The translations under genes and the position numbers were made by a program. Below, one piece after another: positions 16,919-27,228 of a stretch of DNA of 64,000 bases. The DNA lies in contig NZ_BAMO01000013.1 of assembly GCF_000615945.1 (NCBI RefSeq), forward strand, positions 30,822 through 94,821. The letters are read 5' to 3'. This stretch comes from Caldalkalibacillus mannanilyticus JCM 10596. Its GTDB lineage: Bacteria > Bacillota > Bacilli > Caldalkalibacillales > JCM-10596. The notes under the pieces were generated by a model, which was not told the DNA's origin, did not search any database, and saw only the letters and a program-made list of their open reading frames with translations. Numbering within the stretch: position 1 is the stretch's first letter; each line of letters begins with the position of its first letter.

Positions 16919-16979
16919 TTCTCTGAACATAATATTCCTTCTCTAGGGAGAGAGTAAATATGAGGAGGTTGAAAGAACA

Positions 16980-18155
16980 ATGAGTGTCATCAGGAACCAT
17001 TCCATTGAACTGACTACAGATGGTTATATTGCTTATTTATTTATAGAAGAACCAATGTTAGAGATGGGTTCTGAGTTAGGAAAACAACTGGAGGATAAGC
17101 CTGAAGAGCTAGAGGAAATCGAGGGACAAGCAAGAAGATATGTTCTTGAAAGGTTACCTAATTTAAAAGTGAACATGGTTAAAGTTCTGTTAGGAACGAT
17201 CTTAATAACAGCTTTTCCTTTGATGGCTGAAACAAGTGTGGCATCCGCCCAGCAGTCACAAACCTATGTTGTTGTACCAGGAGATTCTTTATTTTTGATA
17301 GCGAAACGCTTTGGAATGACTGTCGATGAATTAAAGCGAATCAATCAACTGACAGGAGATATGATTTTTGTGGGTCAAACCCTTCGTCTTACGGCTCCGG
17401 CTGAGCAACCCTCCATGACGCGCTATACAGTAGTGGCTGGAGATTCCTTGTTTCTCATAGGGAGAAGATTTGGAGTAACGGTTGATCAACTTAGACAGGC
17501 AAATAAACTAACGAGTGATACCCTTATGATTGGACAAGTACTTATGATTCCAATTGCCCAGACGGCTCCAACTCCTCCAGTAGCATTAACCATAGGGTCC
17601 ACCGGTGGAGCGGTAGAGAATCTTCAGCGACAGTTACAGACCTTAGGTTACTTTAAACACCCGACTATTACGGGCTATTTTGGTGAAATTACGGCACAGT
17701 CTGTTCGTGATTTTCAGAGAGCCTATCAATTGTCCGTTACAGGGGTAGCAGATCAGAATACCGTTAATGAAATTCAAAAGGCTGTTGTCAAAAGGCAGCT
17801 TGTTAGAGATACTTTTTCATACACAGGAGTTCCTTATCTATGGGGAGGATCAACCCCAGCCGGCTTTGATTGTTCTGGGTTTGTTCATTATATGTTCAAT
17901 AAACATGGTGTACAAATGACCAGAACCACATCAGAAATGCTGTATAGAATGGGACAACCTATTTCACATGGACAGCTTCAGCCAGGGGATTTAGTTTTTT
18001 ATGCGGTGAATGAGCCAGGTGTGATCTCTCATGTTGGATTTTATGCTGGAAACAATCAATTTATCTCAGCTACATCTTCCAGAGGTATTTGGAGCTATGA
18101 TTTAAATAATAGCTATTGGTCTAAGTATTATATGGGAGCCAAAAGAATTTATTGA
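16980..18155 (+). CDS. Cell-wall hydrolase: LysM x2, PG-binding, NlpC/P60
   Basis: A 391-residue envelope enzyme expected to cut peptide stems of peptidoglycan. Two LysM repeats lie at about residues 94-137 (YVVVPGDSLFLIAKRFGMT) and 144-188 (YTVVAGDSLFLIGRRFGVT). A PG_binding_1 domain follows (about 200-260, GAVENLQRQLQTLGYF), then an NlpC/P60 domain (about 268-391) with the catalytic Cys in GFDCSGFVHY and His in VISHVGFY. Unusually, a charged segment of about 68 residues precedes the membrane helix (MVKVLLGTILITAFPLMAE), so this is a signal anchor rather than a simple signal peptide. Start at ATG 16980 behind GAGGAGGT. Confidence 0.88.
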   Translation: MSVIRNHSIELTTDGYIAYLFIEEPMLEMGSELGKQLEDKPEELEEIEGQARRYVLERLPNLKVNMVKVLLGTILITAFPLMAETSVASAQQSQTYVVVPGDSLFLIAKRFGMTVDELKRINQLTGDMIFVGQTLRLTAPAEQPSMTRYTVVAGDSLFLIGRRFGVTVDQLRQANKLTSDTLMIGQVLMIPIAQTAPTPPVALTIGSTGGAVENLQRQLQTLGYFKHPTITGYFGEITAQSVRDFQRAYQLSVTGVADQNTVNEIQKAVVKRQLVRDTFSYTGVPYLWGGSTPAGFDCSGFVHYMFNKHGVQMTRTTSEMLYRMGQPISHGQLQPGDLVFYAVNEPGVISHVGFYAGNNQFISATSSRGIWSYDLNNSYWSKYYMGAKRIY

Positions 18156-18164
18156 TGAAGTAAG

Positions 18165-18232
18165 AAAGAGAAGGTACAAACAATGAGGATGATCCATCGC
18201 CTCTATGTTTAACCCTTCTCTTTTCTTTTTTT
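18165..18232. terminator. Terminator between convergent genes
   Basis: AAAGAGAAGG / CCTTCTCTTT (18165-18174, 18214-18223) with an inner GAGG/CCTC hairpin, followed by a T run. Serves the cell-wall hydrolase gene and possibly pdaA from the other side. Confidence 0.65.
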
Positions 18233-18241
18233 GTCTGCTAG

Positions 18242-19072
18242 TTATAACGATTGAAATAGGTGGGGGTCATCAAATCTCTTCTCCATCATGAGATCATCCA
18301 AGCTTTTGAATTGGTACCCTTGCTTGCGAAGGTCATCAATTACTTGGCCTAGTGCATCTGCGTTGTCCTTTGAAACGGTATGGAGAAGGAGAATCGCTCC
18401 AGGATGGATCTGTGAAGTGATATGATCGTAAGCATATTTCCATCCTTTTTGCTGATCAACTAACCAGTCCTTAAAGGCTAAGGACCAGAAAACATTGTGA
18501 TAACCCAGCTCTTCTGAAAGGGCTAAGGTTCGTTCACTGAAAATTCCTCTAGGTGCACGGAGATAGGTCATTGGGGGAGCGCCAGTAAGCTTTTGAAACT
18601 CATCATTGACTTTATTGAGCTCTTCTTTTAGACGCTGGTCATCCACTCTGGTTAGGTCTGGATGATGCCAGGAGTGATTTCCTACTAGATGTCCTTCATG
18701 GACCATACGTTTAACTAAGTCTGGCTGATCCTTCAGATAATGCCCCGTAATGAAAAAAATAGCGGGTACTTTTTTTTCTTTCAAAATATCTAATATTTTT
18801 GCTGTGTAGCCATTTTCATACCCGTTGTCAAAGGTGAGGTAGATGTTTTTCTTTTTGGTATCTCCAATATAAAAGCCACCGTATCTTTCCAGGAGCTGAT
18901 CATATTCCTTTCCAGCGGATGGAGGCTGCTGATTCTTGCTTTTAGAAAAACCCCAATGGATGGGTTTATTGGAGTAGCCTTGAGCTACGTTTGGTTGAAG
19001 AATAAGACTGCTGACAATCAGCCCAAAAATAAGCAACAATTTGGAGAGAAGTACTCTGGATTTTTTATTCAT
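18242..19072 (-). CDS. pdaA: Polysaccharide deacetylase, PdaA-like (muramic-delta-lactam)
   Basis: A 276-residue NodB-fold deacetylase with an N-terminal signal peptide. PdaA removes the N-acetyl group of muramic acid residues, leading to muramic-delta-lactam in the spore cortex. The catalytic motifs are in order: TFDNGYENGY (the Asp base), GNHSWHHP (two metal His), YLRAPRGIFS, a Trp-containing WSLAFKDW, and LLLHTVS. The N-terminal piece NKPIHWGFSKSKNQQPPSAG and YGGFYIGDTKKK are typical of PdaA rather than of general deacetylases. It is likely expressed in the forespore, fitting the other sporulation genes. Confidence 0.88.
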   Translation of the reverse strand: MNKKSRVLLSKLLLIFGLIVSSLILQPNVAQGYSNKPIHWGFSKSKNQQPPSAGKEYDQLLERYGGFYIGDTKKKNIYLTFDNGYENGYTAKILDILKEKKVPAIFFITGHYLKDQPDLVKRMVHEGHLVGNHSWHHPDLTRVDDQRLKEELNKVNDEFQKLTGAPPMTYLRAPRGIFSERTLALSEELGYHNVFWSLAFKDWLVDQQKGWKYAYDHITSQIHPGAILLLHTVSKDNADALGQVIDDLRKQGYQFKSLDDLMMEKRFDDPHLFQSL

Positions 19073-19257
19073 TGCTGTTTGATCTCCCTTCTAATATCAC
19101 CTAACCCTATTTTTAGTGGGAAAGAAGGAAGTTATTCATCCCTAATTAAAATCTCAGATTTACTTAGTGTGGAAAGATTCAGTCTAGAAAAGCTTTGCGA
19201 ATCGAACGTTTATTCGGTAAAATAAGGGGAGGATTGAGGCGATTGGAGGGAAAAGCA

Positions 19258-21555
19258 ATGAGAATAAAGAAAAAGATGAACGAGCTAATACAAGTATTTC
19301 AAAACCATGAGGAGTATAGGAACCAAATTGAATATTGGCATACTATTCCTGCCCAAGCAGCGAGGACAGAGGAGTTTCCCGAAACGATTGATTTTAGAAT
19401 CAAGGGAGCGTTAGCTAAAAAAGGAGTAACGTCGTTGTATAGTCATCAGGCTTCTGCTTATCGTGCTGTGATGCAAAAGAAGGAACATATCGTGGCCATT
19501 ACTCCAACAGCTTCTGGAAAAACCCTCTGCTACAACTTACCAGTCTTACAATCCATTGTGGAGAACCCTTCAAGCCGTTCTCTCTATATCTTTCCAACGA
19601 AAGCCTTGGCACAAGATCAAAAAAGCGAAATGAATGAGTTGATCAATGAGATTGGGCTAGAGATAAAAAGCTATACCTATGACGGAGATACTCCGGCAAA
19701 TATCCGTCAGGTGGTACGACAGGCTGGACATATTGTGATCACAAATCCCGATATGCTGCATTCAGCGATCTTGCCACATCATACGAAATGGGTTTCTCTA
19801 TTTGAGAATTTAGAATTTGTTATTATAGATGAACTACATATGTATCGAGGGGTTTTTGGCAGTCATGTAGCCAATGTACTTAGAAGATTACAGAGAATAT
19901 GCCATTACTACGGAAGCCGTCCCCGATTTATTTGTACTTCTGCTACGATTGCCAACCCACAGGAACTGGCTGAAGAGTTGCTTGAACAAAAAGTGACGTT
20001 AATAGATAACAATGGTGCTCCTCGGGGAACCAAGCATTTGGTTTTTTATAATCCTCCGATCATAAATAAGCCGCTGAACATTCGCCGAAGCGCGACGTTA
20101 GAGGCTCGAAAAGTAGCGGCTGAGCTATTAAGCAATGGAATCCAAACCATCGTCTTTGCTCGCAGTCGAGTCCGAGTTGAAATCTTATTGAACTACTTGC
20201 AGCAATTAGTGCAGAAAGAGTTAGGACCTAAATCTATTCGTGGCTATCGAGGTGGCTATCTACCTAAGGAGAGAAGGGAGATTGAGCAGGGTTTACGAGA
20301 AGGAAGGATCATGGGAGTGATTAGTACAAATGCTTTAGAGCTGGGAGTGGACATCGGGCAACTTCAAGCTTGCGTGATAACAGGATATCCAGGCTCCATT
20401 GCCAGTACGTGGCAACAGGCAGGGAGAGCAGGACGAAGACAAGATGAATCGCTTATTTTTATGATCGCCAGTTCAAGTCCCTTAGACCAGTACATCATCC
20501 AACACCCTGATTATTTTCTGCATCGCAGTCCAGAACATGCCCGGATTTCACCTAACAATCTTATTATTTTAGTCGATCATATCAAATGTGCGGCTTATGA
20601 ACTTCCTTTTTCGGAAAGTGAAACCTTTGGGAACGTGGAGATCGAAGAAATTTTATCTTTTTTAACAGAGGAACAAATAGTGCACTATCAAAGAGGGAAA
20701 TGGTATTGGATGAATGATTCCTTTCCCGCCCATAATATTTCACTTCGCTCTGCTTCTCAAGAGAATGTAGTTATTATTGACTACACCGATCAAGCCAATG
20801 TCAAAGTTATCGGAGAAATGGATCGGTTCAGCTCGCTAACCTTACTTCATGATGAAGCCATATATCTGCATCAAGGAGTTCAATATCAGGTAGAGAAACT
20901 AGATTATGAAGAGAAAAAGGCATTTGTCAGACAAGTGGAGGTCGATTATTATACCGATGCCAATCTAGCGGTACAATTAAAGGTATTAGAGGTGGATTTG
21001 GAGCGGCAAGTAGATGAAACAACGCTTTCCTTCGGTGAGGTTACAGTTAATGCGATGGCTACGATTTTTAAGAAGATCAGATTCGAAACCCATGAGAATA
21101 TTGGCTCGGGTCCCATTCACTTACCTGAAGAAGAGATGCACACTTCCTCTACTTGGATCAGTATGGCTGCAGGGTTTGAGGAGCGTATTGGAAGAGAAAA
21201 TATGTTAGCAGGCTTAACGGGTATAGCTCATGTGTTAGCACATGTCGTCCCCTTATTTGTTATGTGCGACCCACGTGATGTGCATGTGGTTCCACAAATT
21301 AAAGCGATTCATTCTGCTCAGCCGACGATTTTTCTCTATGACCGATATCCTGGCGGGATCGGTTTAAGTGAACAGGTTTTTCACGACTTTACAACCATCA
21401 TTCGAGAGGTTGAACAGGTAATTCGTCGATGTCCCTGTCAGGAGGGATGTCCCTCATGCATCGGTACATCTGGGGATGGTTCAATGAATAGTAAGGAGCT
21501 TTCTCTCCTTCTTTTATCTTCTATGCAAGGTGAAGGTGATGGTCTTGACTCTTAA
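19258..21555 (+). CDS. mrfA: DEAD/DEAH-box helicase MrfA (YprA)
   Basis: A 765-residue superfamily 2 helicase. In Bacillus subtilis MrfA (YprA) works with MrfB in repair of mitomycin C damage. Visible elements: Walker A TPTASGKT, FPTKALAQDQ (Ia), VIIDELHMY (DExH box), TSATI (III), IVFARSR (IV), STNALELGVDIG (V) and QQAGRAGRRQ (VI). The C-terminal domain ends with the cysteine cluster CPCQEGCPSCIGT typical of this group. Start at ATG 19258 behind GGAGGG; ATG 19276 is an alternative. The mrfB start overlaps the 3' end. Confidence 0.92.
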   Translation: MRIKKKMNELIQVFQNHEEYRNQIEYWHTIPAQAARTEEFPETIDFRIKGALAKKGVTSLYSHQASAYRAVMQKKEHIVAITPTASGKTLCYNLPVLQSIVENPSSRSLYIFPTKALAQDQKSEMNELINEIGLEIKSYTYDGDTPANIRQVVRQAGHIVITNPDMLHSAILPHHTKWVSLFENLEFVIIDELHMYRGVFGSHVANVLRRLQRICHYYGSRPRFICTSATIANPQELAEELLEQKVTLIDNNGAPRGTKHLVFYNPPIINKPLNIRRSATLEARKVAAELLSNGIQTIVFARSRVRVEILLNYLQQLVQKELGPKSIRGYRGGYLPKERREIEQGLREGRIMGVISTNALELGVDIGQLQACVITGYPGSIASTWQQAGRAGRRQDESLIFMIASSSPLDQYIIQHPDYFLHRSPEHARISPNNLIILVDHIKCAAYELPFSESETFGNVEIEEILSFLTEEQIVHYQRGKWYWMNDSFPAHNISLRSASQENVVIIDYTDQANVKVIGEMDRFSSLTLLHDEAIYLHQGVQYQVEKLDYEEKKAFVRQVEVDYYTDANLAVQLKVLEVDLERQVDETTLSFGEVTVNAMATIFKKIRFETHENIGSGPIHLPEEEMHTSSTWISMAAGFEERIGRENMLAGLTGIAHVLAHVVPLFVMCDPRDVHVVPQIKAIHSAQPTIFLYDRYPGGIGLSEQVFHDFTTIIREVEQVIRRCPCQEGCPSCIGTSGDGSMNSKELSLLLLSSMQGEGDGLDS

Positions 21556-22854
21556 AGGAAAATTAAATCGAATGAAGTCACATATCCTCCCAGAGAAGTC
21601 TTCATTGCCCAAAACGAAAGAAAAAGAGCCTCATTTTTTGTCCTTGAATCGTCAAGAAAACCAAGAGTTTGGTGATTTGGAGAAATGGAGAGAAATAGGG
21701 AGTGAACCTATTAAGGTAGGGGATGAGGTGATTTTTCGGCGAGATCGATTCTTTCCCCTTCACCAAAAACATGGCTATTATGCATTTGAGCGACTATACG
21801 AGGTTATGGAGCAATGGAACAAGCAAGCTCTAACTCATCCACTGTCAGCTCATACTCTTCAGCCAAGCGACCTCTTGTTTTTCGATACTGAAACAACTGG
21901 ATTAGGCGGAGGAGCGGGAAATACCATCTTTATGTTAGGCTATGCCAAGGTGGTCAAGGAGCACCTACAGGTCACTCAACTTTTTTTGCCAGGTCCCGCT
22001 TCAGAGGTTCTGTTCTATAGGCAATTTCTTGAGGATAATAAAGAGAGTAAGAATATCGTGAGTTACAATGGCAAAGCCTTTGATTGGCCTCAAGTAAAAA
22101 CACGGCATACTTTACAACGAAACGAACTTCCCCCGCTCCCTCAGTTTGGGCACTTTGATTTATTACATGCCTCTCGACGACTTTGGAAGGAAGAGCTTCC
22201 TTCCTGTCGTTTAGGAATCGTAGAGGAGCATAAATTAGGATTTATTCGTGAAGGAGATACTCCGGGACATCTGGCTCCGCTCCTTTATTTTGAATATTTG
22301 CAGAGCTAGATGTCACACCATTAGAGGGGATTTTCCAACATAACGAATGGGATGTATGCTCGTTAGTCACATTATACATTCATCTATCCCTACAATTGCT
22401 GTCGTTAGCAGAAGGCTCTCTATCTCAAAAAGAGTATCTGGAAATTGGACGCTGGTTTGAAGCGCTAGGGGAAGCAGAGCGAGCCCTCCCTTTTCTCCAG
22501 CAAGCCATGAAAAGCAAAGGTAGCTATGAGTGGATTGCCAAGCATGAATTGGCGAAGCTTCACAAAAAAAGAAAAGAATATGATCTCGCCCGTGGCTATT
22601 GGGAAGAAATTGCGGCTTCAACTTTAAAAAATATTGAAGTGAATATCGAACTGGCTAAGTTGTATGAGCATGTTTATAAAGATTATGAAAAGTCATTATA
22701 CTATGCAGAAACAGCATTTCAGGAGTGGAGATCAAGAGGGAGGGTGCTAAGAAAAAGCTGTCATACAGACACGCGTGAAGAATTTATGAGAAGGATCGAC
22801 AGGCTGAAGCAGAAGATAGGGAAGAGCTACACACAGGACCGTACTTTATTTTGA
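21539..22854 (+). pseudogene. mrfB: MrfB (YprB) exonuclease, one frameshift
   Basis: Partner of MrfA, a DEDDh-type 3'-5' exonuclease with a C-terminal TPR-like region. Exonuclease motifs are visible: DTETTGLGGGAGN (Exo I), SYNGKAFDWP (Exo II) and DLLHASRRLWK. The frame stops at TAG 22307-22309. Adding one base there restores QSLDVTPLEGIFQHNEWDVCSLVTLYIHL, which holds the last catalytic residues (the HNEWDV motif with His and Asp), then helical repeats to 22854. The repaired protein has about 438 residues, close to expectation. Start chosen at ATG 21539, overlapping mrfA by 17 bases, with AAGGTGA upstream. Real loss of the third exonuclease motif would kill activity, but a base-calling error is equally likely. 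Confidence 0.8.
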
Positions 22855-22905
22855 TCTTTCATGAAACAGTTTTTTGTGATTTGGACAACCTATAGTCGAG
22901 CTGTA

Positions 22906-22914
22906 TGCTATAAT
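22906..22914 (+). promoter_or_regulatory. Extended -10 promoter
   Basis: TGCTATAAT, a TGn-TATAAT extended -10, about 50 bases before the gene at 22966. A TTGGAC at 22881 is too far (22 bases) to be a normal -35. Confidence 0.5.
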
Positions 22915-22965
22915 GAGGCTATATCCAATCATTATTTGACCTTATATTAATGGGGGAGCATCCAA

Positions 22966-23295
22966 ATGAGCCAAAATCAGAACATTGAACACTTGAATAC
23001 GTTCTTTAAAGAGAAGTTGGAGCAGGCGAAAGTACATTTTGAACGCACAATTGATTGTAAACACACTGAATTTGACGATTTATATCCCTACATGAGTGAG
23101 CAACCTCAATTTTTTTGGTATAAACGTTATGTAGCATGGCAGGAAGTGTTAACCGTTGTTCGATTAGCACAGGAATTAGAACTTGAGTGGAAACACGCTT
23201 TCACAGAAAAACAAGCAGAATATATTGAAAAGAAGGTTCTAGATGCGAAAGTATTAGATCAATGGTATGATAATTCAACCCTGTCTATTGAATAG
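22966..23295 (+). CDS. Unknown small helical protein
   Basis: A 109-residue soluble protein (MSQNQNIEHLNTFFKEKLEQ to YDNSTLSIE), mostly helical and acidic, with aromatic-rich QPQFFWYKRYVAWQEVL in the middle. No motif or family recognised. Start at ATG 22966 with GGGGAG 7 bases upstream, an extended -10 promoter before it and its own terminator overlapping the stop, so it is an independent transcription unit. Confidence 0.6.
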   Translation: MSQNQNIEHLNTFFKEKLEQAKVHFERTIDCKHTEFDDLYPYMSEQPQFFWYKRYVAWQEVLTVVRLAQELELEWKHAFTEKQAEYIEKKVLDAKVLDQWYDNSTLSIE

Positions 23296-23308
23296 TCAGG
23301 GTTTTTTC
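23277..23308 (+). terminator. Terminator overlapping stop codon
   Basis: AACCCTG / CAGGGTT (23277-23283, 23297-23303) with a T tract. Confidence 0.8.
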
Positions 23309-23360
23309 ACATTCTGATGGGGAAGAATGATAAATTATAGATTCTGTAAGGAGTGAAGAG

Positions 23361-24325
23361 CATGTCACAAGAAATGAATCTAGAGCTTGCCACTTTTGCT
23401 GGCGGATGCTTTTGGTGTATGGTGCAGCCTTTTGATGAGTTGCCAGGTATAGTAAGTTGAATCTGGCTATACCGGTGGGTTTAAAGAGAATCCAACCTAT
23501 GAAGAGGTATGCTCAGAAACTACTGGTCACTATGAAGCTGTTCAAATTACTTTTGATCCTTCCGTTTTTCCTTATGAAAAGTTACTGGACATGTTTTGGA
23601 AACAAATTGACCCAACAGATCCAAGCGGGCAATTTCATGATCGTGGTGACTCCTATCGTACTGCTATTTTCTACCATAATGAAGAGCAAAGAATCAAAGC
23701 AGAAGCCTCTAAGAAAGAGCTTGCTGAAAACGGTCCCTTTCAGAAGCCGATTGTTACTGAGATTATTCCGGCAAAGCCTTTTTATCCTGCTGAGGAATAT
23801 CATCAACATTATTATAAGAAGAACCCCTTCCATTACAAGCGTTACAAAGTGGGCTCGGGAAGAGAAGTATTTACTGAGAACTCTTGGAAATTACATAAAA
23901 ATACGAGTGAACTGCAAGAGTTATTAACTCCTATTCAATATGAAGTAACTCAAAATAATGGGACAGAGCCTCCCTTTCAGAACGATTTTTGGGATCATAA
24001 GGAAGAGGGGATCTATGTGGATGTTGTTTCTGGGGAACCCCTGTTTAGCTCTCTCGAGAAGTTTGATTCTGGATGTGGTTGGCCTAGTTTTACAAAACCG
24101 TTGCACGAGTCACAGATCAAAGAGAAACAGGACCTGAGTCATTTTATGATTCGAACCGAAGTACGCAGTAAATTTGGAGATTCCCATTTGGGGCATGTCT
24201 TTAATGATGGTCCTGGTCCTACTGGGCTGCGCTATTGTATTAATTCTGCTGCTCTACGATTTATCCCCAAGGATCAGTTGAAAGAAGAAGGGTATGGCGA
24301 ATATCTTTCCTTGTTTGAGAGGTAG
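23361..24325 (+). pseudogene. msrAB: Fused methionine sulfoxide reductase MsrA-MsrB, one frameshift
   Basis: Repairs oxidised methionine: the MsrA half reduces the S-sulfoxide and the MsrB half the R-sulfoxide. MsrA begins [13 protein letters not shown] with the catalytic Cys in GCFWC. The frame breaks at TGA 23458-23460; restoring GT (or removing one T) near 23455 reconnects to [28 protein letters not shown]. MsrB follows ([37 protein letters not shown], and the catalytic Cys in RYCINSAAL). The MsrB half lacks the four zinc cysteines, as in fused forms. With repair it is about 321 residues, normal for an MsrAB fusion. ATG 23361 follows AAGGAG. Confidence 0.82.
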
Positions 24326-24457
24326 ATAAGCTTCCTTCATGAATGATGGAAAGAAGGCTTCATAGATAGGCATAGAAAAACATTTGTTTTTATGGTATAA
24401 CTACTATTAAATGTCTATCTATAGATGACTAAGAAGGGAAGAAAGGTTGAGTAGTAC

Positions 24458-26110
24458 ATGGAAAATAATAATGCAGCATCTAACTTTATTAGAAATAAGA
24501 TCATAGATGATTTGAATAGTGGAAAACATAAGCAAATCATCACTCGCTTTCCTCCAGAGCCTAATGGATACTTACATATTGGACATGCCAAATCAATCGT
24601 TCTCAATTTTGATATTGCCGATGAATTTCAGGGGAAGACCAATTTAAGATTTGATGACACGAACCCATTAAAAGAAGATATAGAATATGTAGAGTCCATT
24701 AAAGAAGATGTGAAATGGTTAGGTTACGAATGGGACGGATTGTTTTTCGCTTCAGATTATTTTGAAGAAATGTATGAAAAAGCAGTTCTCTTGATTCAGA
24801 AGGGGCTTGCTTATGTTGATGATTTGTCAGCTGATGAAATTAGAGAATACAGAGGTACACTAACTGAACCAGGGAAGGATAGTCCCTACCGTACCCGCTC
24901 TGTGGAAGAGAATCTAGCTCTTTTTCAAGAAATGAGAGAAGGTCAATTTAAGGATGGAGAGAAGGTCTTAAGAGCTAAAATAGACATGGCGTCACCGAAT
25001 CTGACGCTGAGAGATCCTGTGTTGTATCGAATTGCTCACGCGACTCATCATAACACTGGAGATCAATGGTGTATCTACCCTATGTATGACTTTGCTCATC
25101 CATTAGAGGATGCTATTGAAGGAATTACGCATTCTTTATGTACATTGGAATTTGAAGAGCACCGTCCGTTGTATAATTGGGTCATTGCAGAGTGTGAAAT
25201 GGAATGTCAGCCTCAACAAATCGAGTTTGGCAGACTGAACTTAACCAACACGGTAATGAGTAAAAGATTCCTTAAACAGCTTGTGGATGAAAAAAGAGTG
25301 GATGGCTGGGATGATCCACGTCTCCCCACGATTTCTGGTTTAAGACGCAGAGGATATACCCCTGAATCGATCCGCCAATTTTGCCGAGAAATTGGAGTGA
25401 CGAAGGGAAGAGGAGCTGTCGATGTACAAATGCTAGAGCACTTTATTCGTGAGGATTTGAAATTAAAAGCTCCACGGACGATGGGTGTTGTTCATCCGCT
25501 AAAAGTGGTGATCACCAATTATCCAGAAAATCAAGTAGAGATGCTTGAGGCAGAAATTAACCCTGAGAATGAAGAAATGGGACATAGACAAATCCCATTC
25601 TCTAGAGAGATCTATATCGAACAAGATGATTTTATGGAGAATCCTCCGCCGAAATATTTCCGGCTTTATCCAGGGAATGAAGTGCGTTTGAAGCATGCGT
25701 ACTTTATTAAATGTCATGATGTGATCAAAGACGAATCTGGAAATATCCTAGAAATCCATTGCACTTACGATCCAGAAACGAAGAGCGGCTCCGGATTTAC
25801 TGGAAGAAAAGTGAAGGGGACGATTCACTGGGTTGAAGCGAGTCAAGCAGTTTCAGCAGAGTTTCGCTTATATGAGCCTTTAATAGAAGATGAAGAGATA
25901 GAAGAAGGAAAGACGTTCCTAGACTATCTAAATCCTCATTCTCTAGAGGTTTTACAGGGCTATGTAGAACCCAATATGAAAGGGGTTCAAGGACAGGATA
26001 AGTATCAATTTTTTAGACATGGATACTTTAATGCAGACCCAGTCTTAACAACAGAAGAAAAGCCTGTATTTAACCGTATCGTATCCCTGAAGAGTTCATT
26101 TAAGCTATAA
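24458..26110 (+). CDS. glnS: Glutaminyl-tRNA synthetase
   Basis: A 550-residue class I aminoacyl-tRNA synthetase charging tRNA-Gln. The HIGH motif appears as [12 protein letters not shown] near residue 35, and the KMSKS motif as VMSKRFL near residue 268. GLxWDE-type recognition is seen in [31 protein letters not shown], which is specific to GlnRS. The C-terminal beta-barrel anticodon domain runs from about residue 340. Most Bacillales use the GatCAB route from Glu-tRNA-Gln instead, so a bacterial GlnRS here suggests an acquired gene or both routes. No T-box leader is visible upstream. Confidence 0.95.
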   Translation: MENNNAASNFIRNKIIDDLNSGKHKQIITRFPPEPNGYLHIGHAKSIVLNFDIADEFQGKTNLRFDDTNPLKEDIEYVESIKEDVKWLGYEWDGLFFASDYFEEMYEKAVLLIQKGLAYVDDLSADEIREYRGTLTEPGKDSPYRTRSVEENLALFQEMREGQFKDGEKVLRAKIDMASPNLTLRDPVLYRIAHATHHNTGDQWCIYPMYDFAHPLEDAIEGITHSLCTLEFEEHRPLYNWVIAECEMECQPQQIEFGRLNLTNTVMSKRFLKQLVDEKRVDGWDDPRLPTISGLRRRGYTPESIRQFCREIGVTKGRGAVDVQMLEHFIREDLKLKAPRTMGVVHPLKVVITNYPENQVEMLEAEINPENEEMGHRQIPFSREIYIEQDDFMENPPPKYFRLYPGNEVRLKHAYFIKCHDVIKDESGNILEIHCTYDPETKSGSGFTGRKVKGTIHWVEASQAVSAEFRLYEPLIEDEEIEEGKTFLDYLNPHSLEVLQGYVEPNMKGVQGQDKYQFFRHGYFNADPVLTTEEKPVFNRIVSLKSSFKL

Positions 26111-26136
26111 AATAGAGAGAGCAAATATGTTACTAT

Positions 26137-26180
26137 AAGAAAGCATCGGAAGAATATTTCTTCATCCGATGGCTTTTCTT
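26137..26180. terminator. Bidirectional terminator glnS / rarD
   Basis: AAGAAAGCATCGGA / TCCGATGGCTTTTCTT arms (26137-26150, 26165-26180) between convergent genes, with T-rich ends on both sides. Confidence 0.75.
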
Positions 26181-26194
26181 AATGATGTTATTTC

Positions 26195-27132
26195 TTAGAC
26201 ACTCACATTTTTTTTCCTGAAAAGCTTGGCATCCAGCTCTATCATTGGTTTAGTCTTGGCTACAGAGAAGATAAGCAAGGCAGTCCAGATCAGAGTGAAC
26301 GTGATGAAATGAGTGGTGGTGAAGGGCTCTTTGTAGAGAAAGACACCAAGGACTAAGCCAATAGAAGGGGCAATATATTGTAAAAACCCAATCATCGACA
26401 TAGGAATGGATTTAGCTCCCTTGGCAAAAAGCAATAAGGGCAATGCTGTCACAATGCCAGCCCCAATAAGAAGGAGCGTTGTCGTAATAGAAACAGTTCC
26501 AAACGAGCCCAGCCCCTGATAATGCAGGTATCCAACATAGAGGAGGGCGATGGGGGTCACAAATAGAGTTTCGAAGGCTAAACCCATTAAGGATTAAAGC
26601 TTGTTACCTTTTTGATTAAACCATAAATAGCAAAACTAAAAGCTAGAGCAAATGCTACCCACGGTATTTTCCCAAAGGAAACGGTCAGAATAGTAACCCC
26701 TATGGCAGCTATAACAAAAGAAACGGTCTGCCAGAACGAGAGCCTTTCACGAAGAACAAGGACGCCAAGTAAGACACTTATAAGTGGATTGATATAATAT
26801 CCTAAGCTTGTTTCTACTATGTGATTAGAATTGACAGCCCAGATATAAACCACCCAGTTCAGGCTAATTAATAAGCTCGCACTTAGCATGGCTAGAAGCT
26901 GTTTAGGATGGGTAAATAGTTTCTTAATATCACTCCAAACATGCTCTATTTTAATCAGGAGAAACAAAAAGATGGTGACAAAGACAAGTGACCAAAGAAT
27001 ACGATGGGCAAGAATTTCGAAGGAAAGCACGTGATCTAGATGTTTCCAATAGAGGGGTAAAAAACCCCATATAATATAAGCGAGTGCAGTAACCCAAATT
27101 CCATATGTATATTGCTTGGAGGCTATTTTCAC
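26195..27132 (-). pseudogene. rarD: RarD/EamA-family transporter, one frameshift
   Basis: A ten-helix drug/metabolite-superfamily permease of the RarD type; the substrate is not established. The N-terminal half (WVTALAYIIWGFLPLYWKHL, ILAHRILWSLVF, NWVVYIWAVNSNHIVETSLGYYINPL) runs to IKKVTSFNP. A stop then appears at 26587-26589; adding one T to the TT pair restores FNPLMGLAFETLFVTPIALLY and the second half. Repaired length is about 312 residues, normal. EamA duplicated repeats are visible. Start at 27132 behind GAGGGAT. Single-base loss in a short T run is the simplest explanation. Confidence 0.82.
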
Positions 27133-27228
27133 TTAGATCCCTCTTTTATTAGAAAAATGTGTAATAAAGACATTATAGATCCAGAGGAGATCTAATTTCA
27201 ACAAAAATATTTAGATTTACGAAAAGTA

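Noticed and set aside
23457..23927. 156-codon frame inside msrAB
   Set aside because: It is the wrong frame of the methionine sulfoxide reductase; the neighbouring frame carries all conserved MsrA residues.
24326..24457. T-box leader before glnS
   Set aside because: The leader is only about 130 bases and lacks the T-box sequence and an antiterminator.
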